Positions 1 through 8,211 of a stretch of DNA of 39,913 bases are shown one piece after another. Within the stretch, counting starts at the first letter, position 1, and every line of letters begins with the position of its first letter. The notes below the pieces were generated by a model. That model was given only the letters and a program-made list of their open reading frames with translations. It searched no databases and had not been told where the DNA came from. The translations under genes were made by a program, and so were the position numbers. The stretch is from Streptomyces sp. CC228A (GTDB taxonomy: Bacteria > Actinomycetota > Actinomycetes > Streptomycetales > Streptomycetaceae): the NCBI RefSeq assembly GCF_021390935.1, contig NZ_JAJPUI010000017.1, positions 1 to 39,913 of the forward strand. Direction: 5' to 3'.

Positions 1-1413
1 TCCGTCGGGTAGGGGGATCTCGATGAGACCGGAGATCAGGGTGTCGACTCGTCCCCGTTCGCCGACGACAGGAGCGGCCGGCCTGCAACCGGCACTCCGC
101 GGCCAAGCGCCCGAGCGGAGGCTGTAGCGCCTCGGCTCTGCGGCTGTCGCTGGCTGTGTCCGTGCGGGCCCAGGGCTTCCCAGCCCGTGAGGGTGACGGG
201 GAGATGCCGACGACCTCCCGTTGCGCGGGTCGACACCGACCCGGATGTCGACATGGACGATGCGCAGCGCCAATCCCACCTTGCATCCTCCTCCGGTGCG
301 CTGCGCTCTCTGGTGGGGCGCGGCAGGCCGGCAGGGGTGTGCAGAGGAGGAGGGTGGTGTGCGTCGTGCAGGGCTCCACGGCCTTGAGAGGTGCTGCGTG
401 GAAGTGGGCAGCCTGCCGCCCCTGTCTCACAACCGCACGACGCCGACAGGCGGTTGCCCGTTCTGGACGGGGCTTCCGGGGCCGCACGGTCTCGTGGGTG
501 GTCAAGCGGCGGGGGGCGTAACGCGTACGGCAGGCCACCGATCCGCAGGGGGCGCGGAAAGTTGCATGCACCGACGGCCAGGATTTGGTGCGGGATACCG
601 GCCCAACGGTCCAGCGCCTTCCCGGTAGCCAGGGATCGGGCGAAAATCTGGGCGCGGCGCGGATCGCCGACGCAGACCCAGGTCAGCGGTGGAAGAGAAG
701 TCAGGGCAGGCGGATGCATCCCGGCTGTGAGCAACGGCAGGACCGTACGACCGGCGAGGAGGGGCATCGGTCGGTGAACGAGCTTCATCGAGAACAGCGC
801 CCGAGACGCCGGTACCCATCGCTTCGCCGGCCGTGGGCGACTCCTCGCATGGGCCGCAGCGGGCGTGAGGGCCGTCTGCCCCGGGGTGGGGGCTGCAGCG
901 GTCAAAGCAAGGACGGAAGTGGCGGACGGACCGCCCAGGAAGCCGGCCGCGAGGCGGAACAGGCAGCGGGCACCAGGCGTCACGCCGGTGTGGATGAGTC
1001 AGCAGATGGGCGGTGCGTCAGAGGACTCCTTCGGCTCGTCCGACGCATACGGCATGTCCGGCAAGCGCCGCGTCCGCCTGTAGGCGCACGCGTACCCTCG
1101 GACCGCTCCTGCGCGCACCTCCGGGCCCGTACGAACCCGGGATCAGCAACCCCGCCGTCTTCCCGTCGCCGAACCGAGGGAGGCTCCACAGGGGCGCCCC
1201 GCTGCGTGGTCTCAGCGGGGCTGCATGCCGCACCGAGCGCCGGGTTCAGATGCTGTCGGCGCGGGCGCCGAGGTGGGATAGGAACCGAGCCTGTCCGAAG
1301 GCGGCAGACACGGCAGCCCCGAGTAGCCGGGCCGCAGGCAAGCCGCGCGTCGAGCCTGTCCGGGGGTACACGCGGCCTGTCCGTGGCCGGTGGTCACCTG
1401 CAGAGAACAAACA
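1..1413. other. region with no recognisable gene
   Basis: Open frames occur on both strands, but they overlap one another and are rich in Arg/Pro/Gly as GC-rich shadow frames are. None shows a domain, signal peptide or convincing ribosome binding site. The stretch sits on the far side of a tRNA scar and may be decayed DNA. I see no supported function here. Confidence 0.6.
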
Positions 1414-1452
1414 AAGACCCCGACCTCAGCGTTTCCGCTGATGGCGGGGTCT
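1414..1452 (-). terminator. rho-independent terminator downstream of tRNA fragment
   Basis: Long inverted repeat with AAAGACCCCG on one side and CGGGGTCTT on the other, a few internal mismatches and a TTTC-type loop. On the minus strand it is followed by a T-rich tract (1413 down to about 1402). It lies just past the 3' end of the tRNA fragment and is probably the original terminator of that tRNA gene. Confidence 0.7.
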
Positions 1453-1470
1453 TCGGGCACTTCCGCGAAG

Positions 1471-1505
1471 TGCCCCCGGCAGGATTCGAACCTGCGCACA
1501 CGGCC
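1471..1505 (-). pseudogene. 3' half of a tRNA (tRNA-Arg-like), probable att scar
   Basis: Read on the minus strand, this contains a complete T arm (GCAGG, loop TTCGAAT, CCTGC) followed by the 3' acceptor strand CGGGGGC and discriminator A. The matching 5' acceptor strand (GCCCCCG), D arm and anticodon loop are absent; tRNA similarity stops in the 3' side of the anticodon stem (GCCGTG). From memory, the 3' half resembles actinobacterial tRNA-Arg genes. Tyrosine integrases often recombine within a tRNA 3' half and leave such a copy at the distal end of the element. The terminator to the left is intact, so the inserted DNA would lie to the right. Confidence 0.65.
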
Positions 1506-1568
1506 GGGGCGGGGAGGCGGGCGGCTCCCAGAGGTGCGCCCACGCTGCGAGGCCGTCGTGCTGTCCCG

Positions 1569-3152
1569 TCATGCCGCCCACGTCCCCTTGGTGTCACGGC
1601 CGTCCACGACCGTCGTCACGACGTCGATACCCCCGATCCGGGAGGGTTCGACACGGCGGGGGTCGTCGCCGAGGACGACCAGATCGGCGCGCTTGCCCGG
1701 CGTGAGGCTGCCCGCGGTGGCGTCCCAGCGGCAGGCGTAGGCACCCGCGACGGTGTAGGCGCGGAGGGCCTCGTCGACCGTGAGGCCCTCGTCGGGGCCG
1801 ATCAGCCGGCCCGACGCGGACGCGCGCTCGACCATGAACTGGATGGCACGCAGCGGGGACCCGTCCGCCACGGGCCGGTCGGAGCTGCCGACGACCGTGA
1901 TGCCGTGGGAGAGGAAGCCCCTGCCCCGGTACATCCAGGGCGCGCGGCGCTCCCCCATGACCGTGGCGTAGTCGTCGCCGAAGTAGCGGAGGAAGTTGGG
2001 CTGGACGACCGCGCTGACGCCGAGCCGGGCCATGCGGGGGAGCTGGTCGGGGCGGATCAGTCCGGCGTGCTCGATGCGGTGGCGGGCGTCGGGGCGGGGC
2101 CGCAGCCGCTGCGCGTGCTCCAGTGCGTCAAGGGCGAGGTCGGCCGCCCGGTCGCCGATGGCGTGCACGGCGAGCTGCCAGCCGCCGAGGTGCCCGTCCA
2201 CGATGAGGTCCCTGAGGCGCTCGGCGTCGTCCTGGAGCCGGCCCGTGTGGTCCAGCCCCTCGTACGGCTCCGTGAGGGCGGCGGTGCGGGCCATCATGCC
2301 GCCGTCGGTGTAGATCTTGAGCGGGCCGACGGAGAGCCAGTCGTCTCCGAACCCGGTGCGCAGGCCGAGGTCGAGCGCGCGCGGGATGCCGTCCTGTTCG
2401 TGGGCGCCGGACGGCTTCAGGGTGTCGCCGCCGGGCATGAGCTGGATCCGCAGCGGCAGCCGGCCCTGGTCGCGCAGGAGTTGGTAGGCCCCGAGCTCCA
2501 CCGGGCTGTGGCCGAGCAGGCCGCCGCCGATGCCGGCCTCGGCACAGGCGGTGACGCCCTCCGCGAGGCAGGCGCGGGCGGCGTGCTCGATGGCGTCGGC
2601 GAGGTCGCACTGGGCGTGGGGCAGGCGGAGCCGCCGTACGGCCCCCATGGCCTGCTCCACGAGGAGTCCGTCGTCGTGCGGGACGTCGGCGGGGAGCAGG
2701 TCCAGCACGGCGGTGTTGACCACACAGGCGTGGCCTGAGTCGTGCATGAGGAAGATCCGGCGGCCGTGGCCGACCCGGTCCAGCTCGGCGGCGGTCAGGT
2801 GCCTGCCGAGGGCCCGCTGGTCGTAGCCGCCGATGCTTACCCAGGTGCCGGCGGGGCCCCTGCGGGACACGGCGTCCTCGATGGCGGCGAGCACGTCGTC
2901 GACGCGGGTGAGGCCGGAGATGCTCGGGGTGCGGGCCTTGAGGCCCGTCCATGACAGGTGCACATGGCTGTCGATGAATCCGGGCAGCACGGTGGCCCCG
3001 TGGAGGTCGACGACCTCCCGGGCGGGCAGCGAGGCCACGGCCTCGTCGAGTCCGGCGATGCGTCCCCGCCAGATACCCAGGTCGCGGGCGACCGGGTGGT
3101 CGGGGTCCATGGTGAGGATGTTCGCGTTCGTCAGCCTGGTGCAGAGCATCAT
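1569..3152 (-). CDS. YtcJ-like metal-dependent amidohydrolase
   Basis: 527-aa member of the amidohydrolase superfamily close to YtcJ. The N-terminal metal motif appears as GFIDSHVHL, a later histidine as AVHAIGDRA, another in RIEHAGL, and a late metal-binding Asp probably in VGSSDRPV; the C-terminal GSLTPGKRADLVVL segment is typical of the family's beta-sandwich. Such enzymes hydrolyse amide or formamide bonds of small molecules; the substrate cannot be read from sequence. The start is the first of two adjacent ATGs, with GGAGGA about 12 nt upstream. It follows the MbtH gene on the same strand after 410 nt and has no iron box I can see. A role in siderophore processing is possible but unproven. 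Confidence 0.8.
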   Translation of the reverse strand: MMLCTRLTNANILTMDPDHPVARDLGIWRGRIAGLDEAVASLPAREVVDLHGATVLPGFIDSHVHLSWTGLKARTPSISGLTRVDDVLAAIEDAVSRRGPAGTWVSIGGYDQRALGRHLTAAELDRVGHGRRIFLMHDSGHACVVNTAVLDLLPADVPHDDGLLVEQAMGAVRRLRLPHAQCDLADAIEHAARACLAEGVTACAEAGIGGGLLGHSPVELGAYQLLRDQGRLPLRIQLMPGGDTLKPSGAHEQDGIPRALDLGLRTGFGDDWLSVGPLKIYTDGGMMARTAALTEPYEGLDHTGRLQDDAERLRDLIVDGHLGGWQLAVHAIGDRAADLALDALEHAQRLRPRPDARHRIEHAGLIRPDQLPRMARLGVSAVVQPNFLRYFGDDYATVMGERRAPWMYRGRGFLSHGITVVGSSDRPVADGSPLRAIQFMVERASASGRLIGPDEGLTVDEALRAYTVAGAYACRWDATAGSLTPGKRADLVVLGDDPRRVEPSRIGGIDVVTTVVDGRDTKGTWAA

Positions 3153-3562
3153 GGGCGGTCCGTCCTCCAGAGGTCGGGGCGTCACGGGGGCGGCGGCCGG
3201 CCGCCGTTGCTGCGGCTTCCGGCATGTACCGCCCTGCGAGGGGCGGCGGCGCCGCCGGGGGGCGTGGCGGTGCGGGTTCTTCGGCGATGCGGCGCGGCCG
3301 CCCGGGTACGCCGTCGCCCGTCCGGCGGGGACCGCACAGGCGGGGCGCCCGGTCACGGCCGTACGGCCGGGCGGGCACGGCCGACCGCGGACGTACCGCC
3401 CGGCGGGCGCGGGCCGTGGCGGGGCGCGGCGCGCGGAGCAGTCCCGGGCGCCGGGATACGTCCGGCAGCATCCGCTCCCCGGCTGTGAACCGTGCCGCGG
3501 CGCGCGGAGCCGGGAGCCCTCACGGCGGACTCCCGGGCCGCCGCGGCCCGGCGGCCGCACCG
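3153..3562. other. intergenic gap, nothing recognised
   Basis: 410 nt of GC-rich sequence between the MbtH gene and the amidohydrolase. No ORF with coding character, no iron box and no clear terminator was seen. Confidence 0.5.
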
Positions 3563-3772
3563 TCAGCCCTGGGCGGCGACGAGGCTTGCGGGGCGCAGGT
3601 CGGTCCAGTGCTCCTCGACGTATGCGAGGCACGCCTCGCGGGTGTCCGGGCCGGTGACGGGTGTCCAGCCGGCCGGGACCTCGGCGAAGGCCGGCCACAG
3701 GGAGTGCTGGTTCTCGTCGTTGACCAGGACCAGGAAAGCGCCCTGCGGGTCCTCGAACGGGTTGGTGGGCAT
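3563..3772 (-). CDS. MbtH-like NRPS accessory protein
   Basis: 69-aa protein of the usual MbtH length. It begins MPTNPFEDPQGAFLVLVNDE and keeps the family signature NDENQHSLWP, the second conserved region PAGW, and a Trp in EEHWTDLRP. MbtH proteins bind adenylation domains and are often needed for their folding or activity, so this one most likely serves the NRPS at 10695-20692 although it lies outside that operon. GAGGAG sits about 10 nt before the ATG. No iron box is visible in the 494 nt upstream, so it may be read from the monooxygenase promoter or from an unrecognised one. Confidence 0.93.
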   Translation of the reverse strand: MPTNPFEDPQGAFLVLVNDENQHSLWPAFAEVPAGWTPVTGPDTREACLAYVEEHWTDLRPASLVAAQG

Positions 3773-4266
3773 ACGGTGTCTCTCCTCTGAGGGTGCGGTG
3801 GACAGCGGGGTCGCGGCTGCCGGAAGGGGCTGCGGCGGTCCGCGGCGGCTCGGGATGCGGCGGCTCGGATGCGCGCCGGCGGTCGTCCCCCTGGTGGTGG
3901 CGGGCGGGCCGGCGGACGGGACGGGCGACCCGGAGGGGCCTCGGGGCGGCGCGGTCCGGGACCACTCGGTCGGCGCGGGCGGCCTCCGGCGGGTGCGGGG
4001 CGTGCTCCCGCGGTCCGTCGGCCTGGCGTCAGCCGCGGGCGGACGGGGGTGCAGGCGGCGGTCCGGCGGCGACCTTCCCCGGTCGGTTCCTCGCCACCCG
4101 GTGCGCCTGCGGGGCGGCCGCCCCGCGGGACGGCCGCCCCGGCGAAGACGCTCCCGGAGGGCGCTCGGCGTCCTGCCCTCGCGCCCACGGGCGCCGGCGC
4201 GACGTGTGGGCGTGGGTACCCGGCGCGAGGTGCCGGCGGATGACGCCGCCGTGCAGGCGCCGCCTC
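3773..4266. other. intergenic gap, nothing recognised
   Basis: 494 nt of extremely GC-rich DNA between the monooxygenase stop and the MbtH start. Frames crossing it are Pro/Arg/Gly-rich with no domain. It is unusually long for two genes that presumably act together; a small deletion relic is possible. Confidence 0.45.
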
Positions 4267-5619
4267 CTAGCGCGCCGAGCCGATGCCGTCGGCGACCGGC
4301 CGGGGTTCGCCCGGGGCGGGCATCCGGTCCCGGGCGAGGAGGGAGTCGAGGATCTCGCCGACCCTGACGGCGGTGTTGGAGAGCAGGGACGACGTGATGC
4401 CGTGGGTGTGCTCGGTCCCGCCCTGGAGGTAGATGCCGCACGCCAGCGCGGGATCGGTGGCGAGGCGGTAGTCCCGCTCGACGCGGACGCGCCCCTGCCC
4501 GTCGAGGCGGCAGTGGCCGGCGACCGCGCCGAGCAGCCCGACGGGGTCGGCAGGGCTGTAGCCGGTGGCGAACACGACGGCGTCGGCGTCCAGCACCGTC
4601 TGCTCCCCGGTCACGAGCGAGGTGACGGAGGCGCGGACCCTGCCGCCGTCCTCCTGCACGCCGGTGAGCCGGGAGACGTTGAGGAAGCGGAGGCGCTGCG
4701 CGCCGAGGACCTTCTCCTGGTACACCCGCCGGTAGAGGTCGTCGATCAGGTCGATGTCGACGACCGAGTAGTTGGTGTTCCCGTGGTACTCCATCAGCCT
4801 GCGCTTCACCTCCTCGGGAGCCGTGAAGTACTCGTCCACGGCGTCCGGGTCGAAGATGCGGTTGGCGAAGCTGCTGTCGTCGGCGGGGCTGTAGCCGTAC
4901 CGGGAGAAGACGGCGCACACCTCGGCCTCGGGGAAGCGTCGGTGCAGGTAGGCGACGTTCTCGGCCGCGCTCTGGCCGGCACCGACGACGACGAAGCGGG
5001 TGGGGCGGGTGCCGTCCAGGGTGTCGACCTTCGCGAGCAGCTCGGAGGTGTGCCAGACGCGCGCGGTCCGCTCGACGCCCTCGGGCATCGACGGGCGCAG
5101 GCCAGTGCCGATCACGAGGTTGCGGGCCCGGTGGACCACGGTCTCCGTGCCCGACCGGGCCGTCACGTCCAGGTACTCGATCACTCCGTCGCGTTCGACG
5201 GGTTCGACGGAGACGACCTCGTGGCCGTAGGAGACCATGTCGTCGACCTTGGCCGCGACCCACTCCAGGTAGTCGTGGAACTCGACGCGGAGCGGGAACA
5301 GGTTCTTGTGGTTGACGAAGTCGACCAGCCGGCCCTTGCTCTGCAGGTAGCACAGGAAGCTGGACTCGCTGGCCGGGTTGCGCAGCGTCACGAGGTCCTT
5401 GAGGAAGGACACCTGCATGGTCGCGTCGTCGATCAGCATGCCGCGGTGCCAGCCGAAGCCCGGTTGCCGCTCGAAGAAGTGCGCGGTGACGGCCTCCTGT
5501 CTTCCGACCCGGGCGTTGTGCTCGCTCAGCGCTGTCGCCATGGCCACATTGGACGGCCCGAAGCCGATGCCTATGAGGTCGTGGATCAGTGGGGCGTCGC
5601 CAGGAAGACCCTGAGACAT
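4267..5619 (-). CDS. L-ornithine N5-monooxygenase (siderophore hydroxylase)
   Basis: 450-aa flavoprotein of the PvdA/SidA/CchB family, which uses FAD, NADPH and O2 to hydroxylate the side-chain amine of ornithine (or lysine) and so supplies the hydroxamate. Visible signatures are the FAD-binding GIGFGPSN near residue 17, the substrate-side segment MQVSFLKDLVTLRNP, the NADPH-binding VVGAGQSAAE near residue 220, and the late FATGYSP motif. Length is normal. It is transcribed divergently from the formyltransferase with iron boxes between them, which fits hOrn and fhOrn production under iron limitation. Ornithine rather than lysine is preferred because of the formyltransferase partner. Confidence 0.93.
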   Translation of the reverse strand: MSQGLPGDAPLIHDLIGIGFGPSNVAMATALSEHNARVGRQEAVTAHFFERQPGFGWHRGMLIDDATMQVSFLKDLVTLRNPASESSFLCYLQSKGRLVDFVNHKNLFPLRVEFHDYLEWVAAKVDDMVSYGHEVVSVEPVERDGVIEYLDVTARSGTETVVHRARNLVIGTGLRPSMPEGVERTARVWHTSELLAKVDTLDGTRPTRFVVVGAGQSAAENVAYLHRRFPEAEVCAVFSRYGYSPADDSSFANRIFDPDAVDEYFTAPEEVKRRLMEYHGNTNYSVVDIDLIDDLYRRVYQEKVLGAQRLRFLNVSRLTGVQEDGGRVRASVTSLVTGEQTVLDADAVVFATGYSPADPVGLLGAVAGHCRLDGQGRVRVERDYRLATDPALACGIYLQGGTEHTHGITSSLLSNTAVRVGEILDSLLARDRMPAPGEPRPVADGIGSAR

Positions 5620-5708
5620 GTCACTCCCATCGTGCGGAACTGCCGCCTGCGAGGCGTGGGATGAAAAGAACGCGACACCGGGTCCGGCAGCCGCCAGCCA
5701 GTCGCAAC

Positions 5709-5727
5709 TTAGGTAAAGCTAACCTGA
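5709..5727. promoter_or_regulatory. iron box (DmdR/IdeR-type), monooxygenase side
   Basis: TTAGGTAAAGCTAACCTGA is a 19-bp imperfect palindrome matching the actinobacterial iron-box pattern (TTAGGTTAGGCTMACCTAA). It lies about 90 nt before the monooxygenase start. Iron-loaded DmdR1/IdeR would be expected to repress here. Confidence 0.8.
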
Positions 5728-5813
5728 CCTGAGGCAAGCTGTCGACGCGACAAATGGGGCAGGCGGCGTCTGATTGCCCATCAATCGACCCACTCGGGCC
5801 ACGAATTGCCTTG

Positions 5814-5832
5814 TTAGGTAAGCCTTGCTTTA
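5814..5832. promoter_or_regulatory. iron box (DmdR/IdeR-type), formyltransferase side
   Basis: TTAGGTAAGCCTTGCTTTA is a second 19-bp palindrome of the iron-box class with 7 of 9 half-site pairs matching. It lies about 40 nt before the formyltransferase ATG, in the same divergent region as the box at 5709. Confidence 0.75.
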
Positions 5833-5871
5833 CTTGCGTCGATCACTCGTTCTCCCCGAGGAGGAACCCCT

Positions 5872-6819
5872 ATGCGGGTCGTCATGTTCGGTTACCAGAC
5901 CTGGGGTCACCGCACGCTGAAGGCGCTCCTGGAGTCCGAACACGACGTCGTGACGGTCGTGACGCACCCCAAGAGCGAGCACGCCTACGAGAAGATCTGG
6001 AGCGACTCCGTGGCCGACCTCGCGGCCGAGCACGGAGTGCCCGTCGTGATCCGCAACCGGCCGGACGACGACGAGCTGTTCGACCTCCTCAAGCAGGCCG
6101 ATCCGGACATCATCGTGGCGAACAACTGGCGCACGTGGATCCCGCCGCGCGTCTACTCCCTGCCCCGCCACGGCACGCTGAACATCCACGACTCGCTCCT
6201 GCCGAAGTACGCCGGCTTCTCGCCCCTGATCTGGGCCCTCGTCAACGGGGAGCAGGAGGTGGGCGTGACGGCCCACATGATGGACGAAGTCCTCGACGCG
6301 GGCGACATCGTGGACCAGCGGGCGGTACCGGTCGAGCCGACGGACACGGCCACCGACCTCTTCCACAAGACGGTCGACCTGATCGCCCCCGTCACGCTCG
6401 GCGCCCTGGCGCGGATCGCCGCCGGCGAGACCGAGTTCACCCCGCAGGACCGCTCCCAGGCGAGCTTCTTCCACAAGCGGTCCGAGGAGGACATCCGGAT
6501 CGACTGGGACTGGCCGGCGGACGCCCTGGAGCGCCTGGTGCGCGCCCAGTCGGCCCCGTACCCGAGCGCCTTCACCTTCCACAAGGGCAAGCGCCTGGAG
6601 GTTCTGTCCGCGGTCGTGTCCGAGGGCCGCTACGGAGGCACCCCGGGGCGGATCTTCTACCGCGAGGGCGACGGCGTCGTCATCGTCGCCGGCGCGGACG
6701 CCCGCACCGGACGCAACCACGGCCTCGCGATCACCCGCGTGCGGACCGAGGACGGCCGCGAGCTGCCCGCCTCCGCGTACTTCACCTCCCTGGGCGGATA
6801 CCTGACCAGCCGCCCGTGA
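5872..6819 (+). CDS. N5-hydroxyornithine formyltransferase (CchA-like)
   Basis: 315-aa member of the methionyl-tRNA formyltransferase fold. The N-terminal catalytic domain (about 1-200) carries the catalytic triad in expected contexts: N104 and H106 in NIHDSLLPKYAGFSP and D145 in LDAGDIVD. Residues about 205-300 form the FMT C-terminal-type domain (starting EEDIRIDW). Housekeeping Fmt is not expected in such a position, and the iron box plus the divergent ornithine hydroxylase point to formylation of N5-hydroxyornithine from formyl-tetrahydrofolate, as for CchA in coelichelin. The ATG follows GAGGAGGAA at good spacing. A strong terminator at 6849-6880 ends the unit, separating it from the regulator gene downstream. 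Confidence 0.9.
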   Translation: MRVVMFGYQTWGHRTLKALLESEHDVVTVVTHPKSEHAYEKIWSDSVADLAAEHGVPVVIRNRPDDDELFDLLKQADPDIIVANNWRTWIPPRVYSLPRHGTLNIHDSLLPKYAGFSPLIWALVNGEQEVGVTAHMMDEVLDAGDIVDQRAVPVEPTDTATDLFHKTVDLIAPVTLGALARIAAGETEFTPQDRSQASFFHKRSEEDIRIDWDWPADALERLVRAQSAPYPSAFTFHKGKRLEVLSAVVSEGRYGGTPGRIFYREGDGVVIVAGADARTGRNHGLAITRVRTEDGRELPASAYFTSLGGYLTSRP

Positions 6820-6848
6820 GGCCCGGGGCTCCCAGCCCCACCGCACTC

Positions 6849-6880
6849 CGGCGCCCCTCAGACGGTCCTGAGGGGCGCCG
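6849..6880 (+). terminator. hairpin terminator after formyltransferase
   Basis: Perfect 13-bp stem (CGGCGCCCCTCAG / CTGAGGGGCGCCG) with a 6-nt loop, 30 nt after the formyltransferase stop. There is no strong T tract, as is common in Streptomyces. Confidence 0.8.
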
Positions 6881-6899
6881 GCATCGTTGAAGGACATGG

Positions 6900-6919
6900 C
6901 CAGGTCAGGTGCACCTGAC
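6900..6919. promoter_or_regulatory. palindromic operator candidate before MarR-type gene
   Basis: GTCAGGTGCACCTGAC (6904-6919) is a perfect 16-bp palindrome 25 nt before the chosen ATG of the regulator. Extended to 6900-6918 it also matches about 13 of 19 positions of the iron-box pattern. It may be an autoregulatory MarR operator, a weak iron box, or both. The two readings cannot be separated from sequence alone. Confidence 0.55.
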
Positions 6920-6944
6920 TTCCATGGCGAGCAAGGGGGAACGT

Positions 6945-8006
6945 ATGGAACATCCGGTCATCTCCGGCACCGCGCACGACGCGTCCGGTACCGCGTTCAC
7001 CGTCGTCGCGATCTCCAACACGCCGACGACCGACTGGGCCGAGGTCTTCAGAGCGCTGGCGAACACCGATCTCACACCCCAGGGCTCCGCTGCCCCGGGG
7101 GCGGCACCGGGCCCCGGGGACGCGGCCCCCGACAGCGGGAGCCCCGGCCCCGCCTCCTCGGGCCCACCGCGCCTGAGCATGACCCCGCCCAGCGTGCTGC
7201 ACCTCAACGCGTACCTCGTGTACGCCGTCGGCAAGGCCGCCCGCCGCCGGCTCACCGAGCGCCTGACCTCCCACAACCTGCGGCTGTGGCACCTGACCGT
7301 CATGGCGATGGTGGCCGACCTGGGCCCGCAGATGAAGACCGTGCTCGCCGCACGGCTCGACATGAACCTGAGCGACCTGGCGAAGATCGTCAAGGATCTG
7401 GTCCAGACGGGGCACCTCGACTGCGCCAGGGACCCGGGGAACCGGCGCCGGGTCCTCGTGCGGCTGACCCCGGAGGGCCGGACCTTCCTCGACCGGCTCA
7501 ACGCGGACATCGCCGCGACGGACGACGAGGTCCTGGCCCCCCTGTGCCCCCGGGAACGCGAGGTCCTCGCCACCCTGCTCCGCCGAGTGCACCGCCACCT
7601 CGAACGCAACCCGGCCGGGGTGGTCCACGCGCCCGTCCGGGACGCCGAGCCGCTCGCCGACCCCGGCTCCGACGAGGACGGCCGGATCGACTGGACCCGC
7701 CCCGCCGAGGACGTGGCCCGCTTCGTCGAGGCCCGGCGCCCGCTGTGCCCGAACGCCTTCACCCACCACGGCGGCCGGCGGCTCGACGTGCTCGCGGCGA
7801 GGGTGTCCCGCGGCCGCTACTCCGGTGAGCCGGGCCTCGTGCTGCACGGCGAGGACGAAGGCGTGGTCGTCGTCACCGGCGCCGACCGGAGCGGCCGCGC
7901 GAGACCCGGCCTCGTGCTGCAGCGCCTGCGGCCCGAGGGCGGCGGGGAGACCGCGGCCGACGAGTACATCGCGGCGGGCGACTCCTCCCTGCTCGACCTG
8001 CCCTGA
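6945..8006 (+). CDS. MarR-type regulator fused to formyltransferase C-terminal-like domain
   Basis: 353-aa protein in three parts. Residues 1-45 are an unrecognised N-terminal segment followed by an Ala/Pro/Gly-rich linker (about 46-75). Residues about 80-205 look like a MarR winged helix, with a recognition-helix-like region around LDMNLSDLAKIVKDLVQTG and a wing-like NRRRVLVRLTPEG. Residues about 243-350 repeat the C-terminal domain of the neighbouring formyltransferase: shared RIDW, AFT.H, RL.VL, GRY.G.PG and GADR/GADA blocks, about half the residues identical by eye over some 70 positions. The catalytic formyltransferase domain with its N/H/D triad is absent, so enzyme activity is not expected. 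The ATG at 6945 is chosen because AAGGGGGA precedes it; GTG 6909 and ATG 6924 are in-frame alternatives. Sensing a formyl- or hydroxyornithine intermediate is my inference. Confidence 0.85.
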   Translation: MEHPVISGTAHDASGTAFTVVAISNTPTTDWAEVFRALANTDLTPQGSAAPGAAPGPGDAAPDSGSPGPASSGPPRLSMTPPSVLHLNAYLVYAVGKAARRRLTERLTSHNLRLWHLTVMAMVADLGPQMKTVLAARLDMNLSDLAKIVKDLVQTGHLDCARDPGNRRRVLVRLTPEGRTFLDRLNADIAATDDEVLAPLCPREREVLATLLRRVHRHLERNPAGVVHAPVRDAEPLADPGSDEDGRIDWTRPAEDVARFVEARRPLCPNAFTHHGGRRLDVLAARVSRGRYSGEPGLVLHGEDEGVVVVTGADRSGRARPGLVLQRLRPEGGGETAADEYIAAGDSSLLDLP

Positions 8007-8169
8007 CGGACCGGAAGCCCCGGTCCGGCGCCCCGCCGGGCCCGCGGGGCGCGCCGAGGGCCTGCGGACGGGCGCCGGTCCGCGCCGCACGCGCGCCCGA
8101 CCGGGGGCCGCGCACCCGGGACGGGTGGCGGCCGCCGACGCCTCCTCGGCTGTTCTCCGCGGAGGGCGT

Positions 8170-8211
8170 GCCGACGGGCCGGGGCGCTCCCTGCGCCCCC
8201 GGCCCGTCGGC
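8170..8211. terminator. bidirectional hairpin between convergent genes
   Basis: Long inverted repeat GCCGACGGGCCGGGGCGC with its near-perfect complement after a 5-nt loop, directly abutting the stop of the DAHP synthase gene and 160 nt after the regulator gene. It probably terminates the big minus-strand operon and any plus-strand transcript. Confidence 0.75.

Noticed and set aside
1455..1475. Small GGGCACTT/AAGTGCCC hairpin beside the tRNA fragment
   Set aside because: It overlaps the tRNA acceptor end and is adjacent to the stronger terminator; no separate role can be argued.
36..2738. Long open frames on both strands at the left edge (up to about 700 codons)
   Set aside because: They are Arg/Pro/Gly-rich, overlap each other, cross the tRNA scar and the opposite strand of the clear amidohydrolase gene, and show no domain; typical high-GC shadows.
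6909..6944. GTG 6909 or ATG 6924 as start of the MarR-type fusion gene
   Set aside because: GTG 6909 lies within the palindrome and neither has a ribosome binding site, whereas ATG 6945 follows AAGGGGGA.
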